Source: Sphingomonas sp. Leaf242 (GTDB lineage Bacteria > Pseudomonadota > Alphaproteobacteria > Sphingomonadales > Sphingomonadaceae). From it: a stretch of 64,000 nucleotides of DNA. Position numbers and translations under genes: made by a program. The DNA lies in the NCBI RefSeq assembly GCF_001422045.1, contig NZ_LMLW01000008.1, positions 438,501 to 502,500 on the forward strand. The letters are read 5' to 3'. Positions 25,766-34,265 of this stretch are shown here, one piece after another; position 1 is the first letter of the stretch, and every line of letters starts with the position of its first letter. The notes under the pieces were generated by a model. That model was not told the origin of the DNA and ran no database searches. It saw only the letters and a program-made list of their open reading frames with translations.

Positions 25766-26854
25766 TTACGCGTTCGCGGTCTCGAGCGCAGGGTAGTCGA
25801 TGTATCCCTCGGGACCCTGACTATACCACGTCTTCGCATCGTCCTTCGCGAGCGGTGCGCCGGTGCGCAGGCGCTCGGGGAGGTCGGGGTTGGCGATGAA
25901 CGTGCGACCGAAGGTGATCGCGTCGGCATTGCCCGAATCGAGCGCGGCCTGCGCCTCCTCAACCGTCGTGTAGTCCGAGTTCACGATCAGCACGCCCTTG
26001 AAGACCTTGCGGATCGCCGGGCTGAGCTTTGGCACATCGGTCTTGCCGAAGGTGCCGTCGGGGCCGGGCTCGCGCAGTTCGAGGAACGCGATGCCGAGAT
26101 CGGACAGCGCCTTGGCAGCGGCGGTGAACAGCGCCTCGGGGTTGCTGTCGTCGACACCCTGCGAATCGCCGTTGGGCGACAGGCGGACGCTGACGCGGTC
26201 GGCACCGGCGACCGAGATGACGCGCTCGGCGACTTCGCGGAGCAGGCGGACGCGGTTCTCGATTCCGCCGCCATATTCGTCGGTGCGGAAATTGGCGTTG
26301 TCGCGCAGGAACTGGTCGATCAGATAGCCATTCGCCGCGTGGATCTGCACGCCGTCAAAGCCTGCCGCGAGTGCGTTCTTCGTTGCCAGCTCGTAGTCGG
26401 CCAGCAGGCGCGGGATCTCGTTGGTCTCGAGCGGCCGTGCGACCTCGAAGTCCTGCTTGCCCTCGAACGTGTGCGCCTGGCCTTCGGTCGCGGTTGCCGA
26501 CGACGACACGGGCTGCGTCTCGTAGACCGACGAATGGCCCTGGCGACCCATGTGCCACAGCTGTGCGACGATCCGGCCGCCGGCGGCGTGGACCGAGTCT
26601 GTGACGGGCTTCCAAGCGGCGACCTGCGCATCGGTCCACAGGCCAGGCGCGAACGGCCAGCCAAGGCCTTCGCGGCTGATGCCGGTGGCTTCCGAGATGA
26701 TCAGGCCGGCGCTCGCACGCTGCGTGTAATACTCGACCATGATGTCGGTCGGCACCGCATCCCTGTCGGCACGCCCGCGGGTGAGCGGCGCCATGATGAT
26801 GCGGTTCGGCGCTTCGACGGCACCAAGGGTAATCGGATCGAAAAGGCTAGGCAT
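25766..26854 (-). CDS. Alkene reductase (old yellow enzyme family, NemA-like)
   Basis: An FMN- and NAD(P)H-dependent reductase of activated C=C bonds. The 362-residue TIM barrel shows MPSLFDPITLGAVEAPNRII, MAPLTRGRADRDAVP, GRIVAQLWHMGRQGH, GFDGVQIHAANGYLIDQFL (His/Asn pair that binds substrate), DEYGGGIENRVRLLREV and DAITFGRTFIANPDL. Length and motifs are those of N-ethylmaleimide/xenobiotic reductases. The promoter lies between 26855 and the divergent EamA gene at 26906. Confidence 0.95.
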   Translation of the reverse strand: MPSLFDPITLGAVEAPNRIIMAPLTRGRADRDAVPTDIMVEYYTQRASAGLIISEATGISREGLGWPFAPGLWTDAQVAAWKPVTDSVHAAGGRIVAQLWHMGRQGHSSVYETQPVSSSATATEGQAHTFEGKQDFEVARPLETNEIPRLLADYELATKNALAAGFDGVQIHAANGYLIDQFLRDNANFRTDEYGGGIENRVRLLREVAERVISVAGADRVSVRLSPNGDSQGVDDSNPEALFTAAAKALSDLGIAFLELREPGPDGTFGKTDVPKLSPAIRKVFKGVLIVNSDYTTVEEAQAALDSGNADAITFGRTFIANPDLPERLRTGAPLAKDDAKTWYSQGPEGYIDYPALETANA

Positions 26855-26905
26855 GGAAGCTCCTTATTGGCCTGACGGGCGGAAGATAGGAGGCTACAGG
26901 GCGGC

Positions 26906-27901
26906 ATGCATCGCCCCGACCCGCAAAGATTATCTAGCGTGCCCGATACGCCGCACGGTTTGACGCCGGTTGTGGAAAGTGTTGCCGCGCCGGGACTTAT
27001 CGCCTTCGCGGCGCTGGTAGTGGCGAACGTCGCGCTGGCGTTCGGGCCGTGGTTCGTGCGCGCGACCGAGGTCGGGCCGGTGGCCGCCGGGTTCTGGCGG
27101 CTGACGCTGGCGGTACCGTTCCTGGTCGTGCTCGCGGTCCAGCAGGGCGCGAGACCGATGCGGCTCGGGTGGAAACTGTGGGCGGGGCTGCTCGCGGGCG
27201 GGGTGTGCTTCGCGGCCGATCTCGGCACGTGGCATCTCGGGATCCTGCGGACGACGCTCGCCAACGCGACGCTGTTCGGCAACGTCGCGACGCTGATCTT
27301 CCCGATCTACGGATTCCTGATCGCGCGCAGTTGGCCGACGCGGACGCAAGGGTTCGCGCTCGCGTTGGCGGCGGCGGGTGGCGCGTTGCTGCTCGGGCGG
27401 TCGTATCAGCTCGATGCGAAGAACCTCGCGGGCGATCTGTTCTGCCTGCTCGCGGGGCTGCTCTACACCGTCTATTTCGTCCTGATGGCGCAGGTGCGGG
27501 CGACGCTGGCGCCGCTGTCCGCGCTGACGCTGGCGACGACCGCGGGGATCGTGCCGCTGCTCGTGTTCGCGCTGGCGATGGGCGAGCGCATAGTGCCGAC
27601 GCATTGGGGGCCGCTGATCGGGCTCGCCCTGTGCAGCCAAGTGCTCGGGCAAGGCCTGATGATCTATGCGCTCGGGCGGTTCACCCCGCTGGTGATCGGG
27701 ATCGCGCTGCTGATCCAGCCGGTGGTCGCTGGCGTGGTCGGCTGGCTGGTGTACGGCGAACGACTGGGCGCGGCGGATCTGGTCGGCGTCGTGATGGTGG
27801 CGGTCGCGCTGGTGCTCGTCCGCCGAGGGCCGCCCCCGATCGCGCTCCCCCTTGAAGACGCGCTTGATACGCCTGATTTTGAACGGCAGGAGACGGTATG
27901 A
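26906..27901 (+). CDS. EamA/DMT-family transporter
   Basis: A 331-residue inner-membrane protein with ten hydrophobic helices in two EamA repeats. The first is from about residue 20 (LIAFAALVVANVALAFGPWF, then WRLTLAVPFLVVLAV). The second starts near residue 165 (LAGDLFCLLAGLLYTVYFVL) and ends with QPVVAGVVGWLVYGERLG. Such proteins export metabolites or amino acids; no substrate can be inferred. The stop overlaps the COQ9 start by four bases, so they are co-translated. Confidence 0.88.
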   Translation: MHRPDPQRLSSVPDTPHGLTPVVESVAAPGLIAFAALVVANVALAFGPWFVRATEVGPVAAGFWRLTLAVPFLVVLAVQQGARPMRLGWKLWAGLLAGGVCFAADLGTWHLGILRTTLANATLFGNVATLIFPIYGFLIARSWPTRTQGFALALAAAGGALLLGRSYQLDAKNLAGDLFCLLAGLLYTVYFVLMAQVRATLAPLSALTLATTAGIVPLLVFALAMGERIVPTHWGPLIGLALCSQVLGQGLMIYALGRFTPLVIGIALLIQPVVAGVVGWLVYGERLGAADLVGVVMVAVALVLVRRGPPPIALPLEDALDTPDFERQETV

Positions 27902-28551
27902 CCCAGGACCTTACGCTCGATGAAATCCGCGCCCTGCTGGCGCCCGGCATCGCTGCCAACGCGGCGTTCGACGGCTGGAGTGACGCCGCGCGCGACATGG
28001 CTGCGGACGCGGAAGGGATCGACACCGACATTGCCGCGCTCGCGTTCAAGGACGGGCCGGTCGACATGATCGACGCGTGGTTCGCGCATATCGATAGCGT
28101 CATGCTCGCCGCGGTGCCGCCCGAGCGGTTGGCGCTCATGAAAATCCGCGAGAAGATCACCGCGCTGGTCGAGGCGCGGTTGGACGCGACGTCGATCGAC
28201 CGCGAATCGTTGCGGCGTGCGCTGGCGATCCTCGCGCTTCCGCAGAATCTGGCGAAGACGACACGGCTCGGCTGGCGGACGGTCGACACGATCTGGCGTG
28301 CCGCTGGCGATGTTGCGACGGACTATAATTACTACACCAAGCGGACGATCCTGCTCGGCGTGTATGCGTCGACGATCACGGTGTTTCTCGATGACGAGAG
28401 CGAGGGGCTTGCCGAGACGCGCGCGTTCCTTGGTCGGCGGATCAACGGGATCATGCAGTTCGAAAAGGCCAAGGCCGGGTTCCTCAAGCGTACCGAGCAC
28501 GGTTTCAGCCTGTCGCGATTCGTCGGCCGCCTGCGCTATCCGACGACTTGA
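27898..28551 (+). CDS. COQ9 family protein (ubiquinone biosynthesis accessory)
   Basis: The 217-residue helical protein begins TLDEIRALLAPGIAANAAFD and carries the COQ9 C-terminal signature: TIWRAAGDVATDYNYYTKR, ILLGVYASTITVFLDDESEG. This resembles TetR-like folds that in mitochondria bind lipids and deliver quinone intermediates to COQ7. It lies alone with the EamA transporter, far from other ubi genes visible here. Assignment rests on the D-x-x-T-D-x-N-Y-Y-T-K-R motif. Confidence 0.85.
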   Translation: MTQDLTLDEIRALLAPGIAANAAFDGWSDAARDMAADAEGIDTDIAALAFKDGPVDMIDAWFAHIDSVMLAAVPPERLALMKIREKITALVEARLDATSIDRESLRRALAILALPQNLAKTTRLGWRTVDTIWRAAGDVATDYNYYTKRTILLGVYASTITVFLDDESEGLAETRAFLGRRINGIMQFEKAKAGFLKRTEHGFSLSRFVGRLRYPTT

Positions 28552-28566
28552 GGCGGGTCGTTAATC

Positions 28567-28651
28567 CCGTCATCCTGGGCTCGACCCAGGATCCAGAGGC
28601 GCGGACGATGACTTACGTGGCTCTGGATCCTGACTTTCGTCAGGATGACGG
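28567..28651. repeat. Palindromic intergenic repeat, TCCTGACTTTCGTCAGGA type, copy 3 (unequal arms)
   Basis: The right arm (CTCTGGATCCTGACTTTCGT, ending CAGGATGACGG) is the standard one. The left arm instead reads CCGTCATCCTGGGCTCGACC, CAGGATCCAGAG, so the inner part pairs with itself as TCCTGGGCTCGACCCAGGA rather than with the other arm. It lies between COQ9 and feoA. Confidence 0.85.
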
Positions 28652-28700
28652 AGCGTTATCGGTCAGTTGATCGGCTTTGGGCTTTCCTTCGACCGGCGTT

Positions 28701-28713
28701 ACTGATAATCAGT
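28701..28713. promoter_or_regulatory. Fur-like operator before feoA
   Basis: Perfect 13-bp palindrome ACTGATAATCAGT (6-1-6), ending seven bases before the feoA ATG. Its AT-rich TGATAATCA core resembles Fur boxes, and its position over the translation start of an iron-uptake operon fits iron repression. Confidence 0.6.
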
Positions 28714-28719
28714 CGCATC

Positions 28720-28995
28720 ATGGACACTCGCCCCGATCGTTCCGTCAGCCTCGAAACGCTGCCTCGCAAGCAGCATGCGATTGTCGCCGCGATCGAATGG
28801 GCGCGACTCGCCGGGCCAGAAGCACGTCGGTTGCGCGAACTGGGCTTCGACGAGGGTGTCGATGTCGAGGTCCTGCACCGCGCGACTCTCGGCCAGGGCC
28901 CGATCGCCTGCCGGATCGGCCGCATGACCGTCGCGCTGCGCCGGGCCGTCGCGGGCGCGATCCACGTCTCGCCAATGCCTGCCGCGGCTGAATAA
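28720..28995 (+). CDS. feoA: Ferrous iron transport protein A
   Basis: A 91-residue SH3-like protein: ARLAGPEARRLRELGFDEGV, DVEVLHRATLGQGPIACRIG, RMTVALRRAVAGAIHV. The FeoA pattern of a LRELGF...G..V.v.h......P....v......LR...A..I.V is clear. FeoA is a cytosolic partner of FeoB. ATG 28720 follows the Fur-like palindrome. FeoB starts 9 bp downstream of the stop. No feoC follows. Confidence 0.93.
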   Translation: MDTRPDRSVSLETLPRKQHAIVAAIEWARLAGPEARRLRELGFDEGVDVEVLHRATLGQGPIACRIGRMTVALRRAVAGAIHVSPMPAAAE

Positions 28996-29004
28996 TCCCA
29001 TAAA

Positions 29005-30879
29005 ATGAACGCAGCACCGCTGGTTGCGCTGGTCGGCAATCCCAATGCCGGCAAGAGCGCGCTGTTCAACGCGCTCACCGGTGCGCGGCAGAAGGTCGGC
29101 AATTATCCCGGCGTCACGGTCGAGCGGAAGGTCGGGCGGCTGATGCTCGACGACGGCCGGCCCGTAGAGCTGGTCGACCTGCCCGGCGCGTACAGTCTCG
29201 AACCCTCCTCCCCCGACGAGCGAGTCACGCGCGACGTCGTCACCGGCACGCAGGATGGCGAGCGCCTTCCCGACGCATTGGTCGTCGTCGTCGATGCCGC
29301 CAATCTCGACAACCATCTCCGCTTCACGCTCCAGCTGATCGCGCTCGGCCTGCCGGTCGTCGTCGCGCTCAACATGGTCGATCTTGCCGAGCGCGACGGG
29401 CTGAAGCTCGATCCCAAGGTGCTCGAACGCGAACTCGGCGTACCGGTGATTCCGACCGTCGCGGTGCGCAAGCGTGGCCTCGACGAGTTGAAGGCGGCAC
29501 TCTCAAGCATCGTCGTCAACGGCCCCATGCGCCTCCGGAAATCCGATGGAAGCGTACAGGACGACATCGTCACGCTCCAGCGCCGCGCCCGCCAGATCGC
29601 AACGTCCGCGACCGTCTCCGAGACGCAGGTCCGCCGCTGGACGCACATGCTCGACGCGGTCGCGCTGCACCCCGTCGCCGGGCCGATCCTGCTGCTGGCG
29701 ATCATGTTCCTGATGTTCCAGGCGGTGTTCAGCTGGGCACAGCCGTTCATGGACGCGATCGATGCGGGGTTCACCGCGTTGCAGGGGTTCCTGACCGCCG
29801 AACTGCCCGATTCGCTGCTCCGCTCGCTGCTGGTCGACGGCGTGATCGCGGGCGTCGGTGCGGTGATCGTGTTCCTGCCGCAGATCCTGATCCTGTTCCT
29901 CTTCATCCTCGTCCTCGAGGCGAGCGGCTACATGGTCCGCGCGGCGTTCCTGATGGACCGGGTGATGGCGAGCGTCGGGCTGTCGGGTCGCGCATTCATC
30001 CCGCTGCTGTCGAGCTTCGCCTGCGCGATTCCGGGCATCATGGCGACGCGGACGATCGACGACGAGAAGGACCGCCTGACCACGATCCTGATCGCGCCGC
30101 TGATGACGTGTTCCGCGCGCCTGCCGGTCTACACGCTGATCATCGGCGCGTTCATCCCGAACACGCAGGTGCTGCCGTTCGTCGGGTTGCAGGGGCTGGT
30201 GATGCTCGGGCTGTACGTGATGGGCATTGTCGGTGCCTTCGTCGCCGCGCTGGTGCTGCGCCGGACAGTGACCAAGGGCGTGTCGTCGGGCTTCATGATG
30301 GAGATGCCCAAATACCAGTGGCCGCAGTGGCGCGACGTCGGCATCGGGCTTTGGAGCCGCGCGCAGATCTTCCTGAAGCGCGCCGGCGGGATCATCCTGA
30401 CCTCGACGATCATCCTGTGGGTGCTGCTGAGCTTCCCCAAGCCGCCCGAGCAGCCCGCCGGCGCGCCGAAGATCTCTGCGGTCGATTACTCGGTCGCCGG
30501 CCGCATCGCCAACGGCATCGCGCCGATCTTCGCGCCGATCGGCTTCAACCGCGACATCGTCCTCGCGCTGATCCCGGCGATGGCCGCACGCGAAGTCGCG
30601 GTCGCGGCGATCGGCACGGTCTATGCGATCGACGATCCGGACAGCAACCAGGGCGGCAAGGCGATGGTCGAGAACCTGCGCGGCCGCTGGAGCCTGCCGA
30701 CCGCGCTCGCCTTCCTGATGTGGTTCGTGTTCGCGCCGCAGTGCATTTCGACGATCGCCGTCACCCGTCGCGAGACCAATGGGTGGAAATGGCCCGCCTT
30801 CATGGTTGGCTATTTGTTCGCCGCCGCGTACATCATGGCGGGTATCACATACTGGCTGGCGGTAGCCGCGGGTTTGTAG
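29005..30879 (+). CDS. feoB: Ferrous iron transporter B
   Basis: Imports Fe(II) across the inner membrane. The 624-residue protein has an N-terminal GTP-binding domain with G1 GNPNAGKSALFNALTG (residues 11-26), G2 VGNYPGVTVE, G3 VDLPGAYSLEP and G4 ALNMVDLAE. A GDI-like linker and a membrane part with about eight helices follow. The latter contains paired Gate motifs (FIPLLSSFACAIPGIMATRT and APLMTCSARLPVYTLIIGAF, cysteine in each) and a C-terminal EVAVAAIGTVYAI/MWFVFAPQCISTIAV segment. Length suits alphaproteobacterial FeoB. Confidence 0.97.
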   Translation: MNAAPLVALVGNPNAGKSALFNALTGARQKVGNYPGVTVERKVGRLMLDDGRPVELVDLPGAYSLEPSSPDERVTRDVVTGTQDGERLPDALVVVVDAANLDNHLRFTLQLIALGLPVVVALNMVDLAERDGLKLDPKVLERELGVPVIPTVAVRKRGLDELKAALSSIVVNGPMRLRKSDGSVQDDIVTLQRRARQIATSATVSETQVRRWTHMLDAVALHPVAGPILLLAIMFLMFQAVFSWAQPFMDAIDAGFTALQGFLTAELPDSLLRSLLVDGVIAGVGAVIVFLPQILILFLFILVLEASGYMVRAAFLMDRVMASVGLSGRAFIPLLSSFACAIPGIMATRTIDDEKDRLTTILIAPLMTCSARLPVYTLIIGAFIPNTQVLPFVGLQGLVMLGLYVMGIVGAFVAALVLRRTVTKGVSSGFMMEMPKYQWPQWRDVGIGLWSRAQIFLKRAGGIILTSTIILWVLLSFPKPPEQPAGAPKISAVDYSVAGRIANGIAPIFAPIGFNRDIVLALIPAMAAREVAVAAIGTVYAIDDPDSNQGGKAMVENLRGRWSLPTALAFLMWFVFAPQCISTIAVTRRETNGWKWPAFMVGYLFAAAYIMAGITYWLAVAAGL

Positions 30880-30912
30880 GTGATGCACTGAGCGGACTCC
30901 AAATCCGTTCAA

Positions 30913-30986
30913 GGCGTAGGTCCTGGTCCTTCTCCCCAGAAGCGATCATCCCTTCCACCGGGTAATCTGCACCCAGGTCCTACGCC
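30913..30986 (+). other. Long-range inverted repeat upstream of ssb
   Basis: GGCGTAGGTCCTGG at 30913-30926 and CCAGGTCCTACGCC at 30973-30986 are complementary except at one position, enclosing 46 bases. It lies 63 bp before the ssb start in a 170-bp gene-free stretch. It could be a hairpin at the end of the feoB transcript or in the ssb leader. No T run follows, so I do not call it a terminator. Confidence 0.4.
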
Positions 30987-31049
30987 GTTACCGTATATTC
31001 GTTCATGCTCGTCTGAGCAATCAAACCTTACTAGTGGAGTCCTGGGTTC

Positions 31050-31658
31050 GTGGCAGGCAGCGTCAACAAGGTCATCATCGTCGGCAATCTGGGTCGCGAC
31101 CCGGAGAGCAAGGCGTTCCAGAACGGCGGCAAGGTCGTCAATCTGCGCATCGCGACATCGGAGTCCTGGAAGGACAAGATGTCGGGCGAGCGCAAGGAAA
31201 AGACCGAATGGCATTCGGTCGCGATCTTCAACGAAGGCCTGGCGAACGTCGCGGAGAAGTATCTCCGCAAGGGCTCGAAGGTCTATATCGAAGGCGCGCT
31301 CCAGACCCGGAAGTGGCAGGACGCGCAGGGTCAGGACAAGTATTCGACCGAGATCGTGCTGCAGGGCTTCAACAGCGTGCTGACGATGCTCGACGGTCCG
31401 AACGGCGGCGCAGGCGGTGGTGCAGGCGGGGGTGCAGGCGGCGGCGGTGGTAGCCGCGGCGGTGGCGACGACTGGGCCGGCGGCGGTGGCGGCAACGACT
31501 TCGGCGGTGGTTCGTCGGGCGGCGGCGGTTACGGGGGCGGCGGTGGTCGTGGCGGCAGCGCACCCTCGGGCGGCGGTAGCGGTGGCGGCGCACGCGGCGG
31601 CAGCTTCGGCCAGACCGGTGGCTTCTCGGACGATCTCGACGACGACGTGCCGTTCTGA
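31050..31658 (+). CDS. ssb: Single-stranded DNA-binding protein
   Basis: 202 residues from GTG 31050 with GGAG 11 bases upstream. The OB fold occupies residues 1-110 ([59 protein letters not shown]). A glycine-rich, almost charge-free linker (about 115-190) follows, and then the acidic tip DDDVPF, the docking peptide for repair and replication partners. The upstream neighbour in many genomes is uvrA; here it is feoB. Confidence 0.98.
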   Translation: MAGSVNKVIIVGNLGRDPESKAFQNGGKVVNLRIATSESWKDKMSGERKEKTEWHSVAIFNEGLANVAEKYLRKGSKVYIEGALQTRKWQDAQGQDKYSTEIVLQGFNSVLTMLDGPNGGAGGGAGGGAGGGGGSRGGGDDWAGGGGGNDFGGGSSGGGGYGGGGGRGGSAPSGGGSGGGARGGSFGQTGGFSDDLDDDVPF

Positions 31659-31663
31659 TCTCC

Positions 31664-33196
31664 GTGACGACGCTGGATTCCGTCCCCGCGACCGCCGTGT
31701 TCGACGAGGCCGAGCGTTCGCGCGTCATCGCGGCGTACGACGTCGCGGGCGCGCGTGCGAAGGGCCAGCTCGACGACATCGTGGCGTTCGCGGCCGAGTT
31801 GTGCGGCGCGCCGGTCGCGTTGCTGAGCCTGGTCGAGGACGAGTATCAGCGCTTCCTGTCGCGCACCGGCACCGACCTCGAGCAGACGCCGCGCAGCATG
31901 TCGTTCTGCGCGCACGCGATGCATCATCACGAGGTGATGGAGGTGGCGGATACGCTGGAGGATCCGCGCTTCGTCGACAACGCGCTGGTGACCGGGCCGC
32001 CCTATGTGCGGTTCTACGCGGGGGCGCCGCTGGTCTCCAGCGAAGGCGTGCCACTGGGTGCGCTCTGCGTGCTGGCACCCCGTCCGCGCGAGGGGCTCAC
32101 CCGGTTCCAGCGCGATGGCATGACGCTGCTGGCGAAGGCGGCGATGGGGCGGCTCGACGATCGTCGTTCGGCACGCGAGCAGGCGATGGCCGACGCCGAC
32201 GCGCGCCGTACGCTTGAGGCAAGCGACCTGAAGTTCCGCACGCTCGCGGACACGATGCCGCAGATGGTGTGGTCGACGCTGCCCGATGGCTTCCACGACT
32301 ATTTCAACGCGCGCTGGTACGAGTTCACCGGGACGCCCGTGGGGACGACCGACGGTGAGGGCTGGAACGACATGTTCCACCCCGAGGACCAGGATCGCGC
32401 CTGGGCGATCTGGCGCCAGTCGCTCGACTCGGGCGAGCCGTACAATATCGAATACCGGCTGCGACATTACGACGGCACGTATCGCTGGGTGCTCGGCCGC
32501 GCGCTGCCGGTGCGCGACGAAAACGGCACGATCACGCGCTGGTTCGGGACGTGCACCGACATCCACGAGCAGAAGCTCGCCTATGAGGAGCGCGAGGTCA
32601 TCAGCCAGGAGCTGAGCCACCGCATCAAGAACATCTTCGCGGTGATCGCCGGGCTGATCGCGTTTTCCGCGCGGGGGAAGCCCGAGTTCATGGGTATCGC
32701 GACCGACCTGCGTCACCGCATCAACGCGCTCGGCCGCGCGCATGACTTCGTCCGCCCGCACAGCGCCAACTCGCGTCCAGCCGCCGCGCAAAACAGCCTG
32801 CACGGTCTGTTGCAGGAGTTGTTCGAGCCGTATCAGCGTATCGATGGCGCACGCCTCAGCGTCACCGGCGACGACGTGACGATCGACGATCGCTCCGCCA
32901 CGCCGCTGGCCTTGCTGTTCCACGAGCTCGCCACCAATGCGACCAAGTACGGCGCACTCGCGACCGAACTCGGCACGGTCCAGATTACCGTTGCGGCGAA
33001 CGATGATTCGGTGACGCTGCATTGGCGGGAAGTGGGCGGCCCGGCGGTCACCAAGCCGACTATGCCCGCCGGCTTCGGCACGCAGCTGATCGAAATGAGC
33101 GCCGTGCGTCAGCTGGGCGGCACGGTGAACCGGATCTGGAACGACACCGGTCTGGTCGTCGAACTGACTATTCCGAAGCCTGCGTTCAGCCGCTGA
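31664..33196 (+). CDS. Sensor histidine kinase, GAF-PAS-HWE/HisKA_2 type
   Basis: A 510-residue cytosolic kinase starting at GTG 31664, five bases after ssb. A GAF domain spans about residues 30-160 (FAAELCGAPVALLSLVEDEY, MSFCAHAMHHHEVMEV, YVRFYAGAPLVSSEGVPLGA). A PAS domain spans about 190-305 (FRTLADTMPQMVWSTLPDGF, with the PAC part WVLGRALPVRDENG). The dimerisation helix has phospho-acceptor H319 in ISQELSHRIKNIFAVIAGLI, and an ATPase domain follows (LLFHELATNATKYGALA, AGFGTQLIEM). Kinases of this subfamily feed the PhyR/NepR/EcfG stress pathway in sphingomonads. The start of the GAF domain with PRSMSFCAHAM is seen in blue-light and redox sensors alike, so the input is unknown. Confidence 0.92.
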   Translation: MTTLDSVPATAVFDEAERSRVIAAYDVAGARAKGQLDDIVAFAAELCGAPVALLSLVEDEYQRFLSRTGTDLEQTPRSMSFCAHAMHHHEVMEVADTLEDPRFVDNALVTGPPYVRFYAGAPLVSSEGVPLGALCVLAPRPREGLTRFQRDGMTLLAKAAMGRLDDRRSAREQAMADADARRTLEASDLKFRTLADTMPQMVWSTLPDGFHDYFNARWYEFTGTPVGTTDGEGWNDMFHPEDQDRAWAIWRQSLDSGEPYNIEYRLRHYDGTYRWVLGRALPVRDENGTITRWFGTCTDIHEQKLAYEEREVISQELSHRIKNIFAVIAGLIAFSARGKPEFMGIATDLRHRINALGRAHDFVRPHSANSRPAAAQNSLHGLLQELFEPYQRIDGARLSVTGDDVTIDDRSATPLALLFHELATNATKYGALATELGTVQITVAANDDSVTLHWREVGGPAVTKPTMPAGFGTQLIEMSAVRQLGGTVNRIWNDTGLVVELTIPKPAFSR

Positions 33197-33572
33197 CGAC
33201 CCGGATCACGTCGTCGTGGGCGATAGCCTCTTCCTCGCACGCTAACGCCGCTGCAGCGAGGATAGCCGCGTCGCTGAACGGCTTGCGGATATAGCCGAGG
33301 CATTCCGCATCGCCGATCTGCGACGGGTTGGCGGTTACGAACACGACCTTGACGCCGTACTCCCGCGCCATCCGCCTGGCGATCTCCGGTCCGGTCGGTC
33401 CGTCGCGCAGATTGATGTCGACGAACGCGAAGCTGCATCCCGGGGCCGCCGCGATCGCGCTGTCGCGATCGGCCGCGATTCCCGCCACATCGTACCCGGC
33501 ATCGACGAGGATTCTCTCGAGGTCGAGCGCGACGAAAATCTCGTCTTCGACAATGAGGGCGGTCTTGGTCAT
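33186..33572 (-). CDS. Single-domain response regulator (receiver only)
   Basis: 128 residues with a complete CheY-like receiver and nothing else. Acidic E9-D10 are in ALIVEDEIFVALDLERIL, the phospho-acceptor is D52 in FVDINLRDGP, and T80 (VVFVTANPSQIG) and K97 (GYIRKPFSD) complete the active site. Its 3' end overlaps the histidine kinase 3' end by 11 bp in convergent orientation. With the EcfG-type promoter directly upstream, it resembles the single-domain regulators that tune the sphingomonad general stress response (SdrG-type). That role is inferred. Confidence 0.92.
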   Translation of the reverse strand: MTKTALIVEDEIFVALDLERILVDAGYDVAGIAADRDSAIAAAPGCSFAFVDINLRDGPTGPEIARRMAREYGVKVVFVTANPSQIGDAECLGYIRKPFSDAAILAAAALACEEEAIAHDDVIRVVSG

Positions 33573-33581
33573 CGGCGGAGT

Positions 33582-33606
33582 AACCAGCCGCCCGACGATC
33601 GGTTCC
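33582..33606 (-). promoter_or_regulatory. EcfG-type promoter before the response regulator
   Basis: Read on the minus strand, GGAAC (33606-33602), 17 bp, GTT (33584-33582). The -10-like element is only nine bases before the ATG at 33572 and there is no Shine-Dalgarno sequence, so the transcript would be leaderless or nearly so. Confidence 0.6.
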
Positions 33607-33659
33607 GCTGCGATACTGATCTGAATTAGTATCCCGTAACAAATTGTATATTTTTTTTA

Positions 33660-34265
33660 CTATTTTCCGCGTCGCAGCAGGAACACCGCGTGTTCCGCGA
33701 ACAGGTTGGCCGCCGCCGCGCCGGTACGCTTGTCGCCCGACAGGAACCACGCATCCTCGACAACGATCCCGCGCGCTTTCACGAAGGCGCGAAAATCGTC
33801 GATCGTGACGTGGTGGATGTTAGGCGTGTCGTACCAGCGTTCGGGCAATTGCCGCGTGACCGGCATGCGGCCTCCCCACAGAAGCGACCCCCTCACCCGC
33901 CAGTGCGCGAAATTGGGGAAGCTGACGAACGCCTGCCGACCGATCCGCAGCAGATGATCCAGCACCAGGTCGGGCGCACGCGCGGTCTGCAACGTCTGGC
34001 TGAGGATCGCGTAATCGAAGCTCGCGTCGGGATAGCCGGCGAGGTCGATATCCGCATCGCCCTGGATGACCGACAGACCGCGCGCGACCGCGGAGGCGAC
34101 GTTGCGCGCGTCGATCTCCAGGCCACGCACATCGACGTCGCGGGTGTCGCGCAAGGCCGCCATCAACGCGCCGTCGCCGCAGCCGATGTCGAGCACGCGG
34201 CTGCCTTGCGCGACGTTCTGGGCGATGACCGCGAGGTCGGCACGCAGTGTTTCGGGGGGCGTCAT
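33660..34265 (-). CDS. metW: Methionine biosynthesis protein MetW
   Basis: A 201-residue SAM-dependent methyltransferase-fold protein: RVLDIGCGDGALMAAL (SAM loop), GLSVIQGDADIDLAGYPDAS, FDYAILSQTLQTARAPDLVL, AFVSFPNFAHWRVRGSLLWG, LPERWYDTPNIHHVTIDDF. This is the MetW signature, and MetW is required with MetX for O-acylation of homoserine in many proteobacteria. It is the last gene of metX-GNAT-metW, its ATG overlapping the GNAT stop by four bases. A T-rich tract (33649-33658 on the plus strand) follows its 3' end. Confidence 0.95.
   Translation of the reverse strand: MTPPETLRADLAVIAQNVAQGSRVLDIGCGDGALMAALRDTRDVDVRGLEIDARNVASAVARGLSVIQGDADIDLAGYPDASFDYAILSQTLQTARAPDLVLDHLLRIGRQAFVSFPNFAHWRVRGSLLWGGRMPVTRQLPERWYDTPNIHHVTIDDFRAFVKARGIVVEDAWFLSGDKRTGAAAANLFAEHAVFLLRRGK

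Noticed and set aside
30890..30920. tRNA-like sequence GCGGACTCCAAATCCGT between feoB and ssb (anticodon-arm look, CCA)
   Set aside because: No acceptor stem, D arm or T arm can be found around it; a 4-5 bp stem with a 7-base loop is likely by chance.
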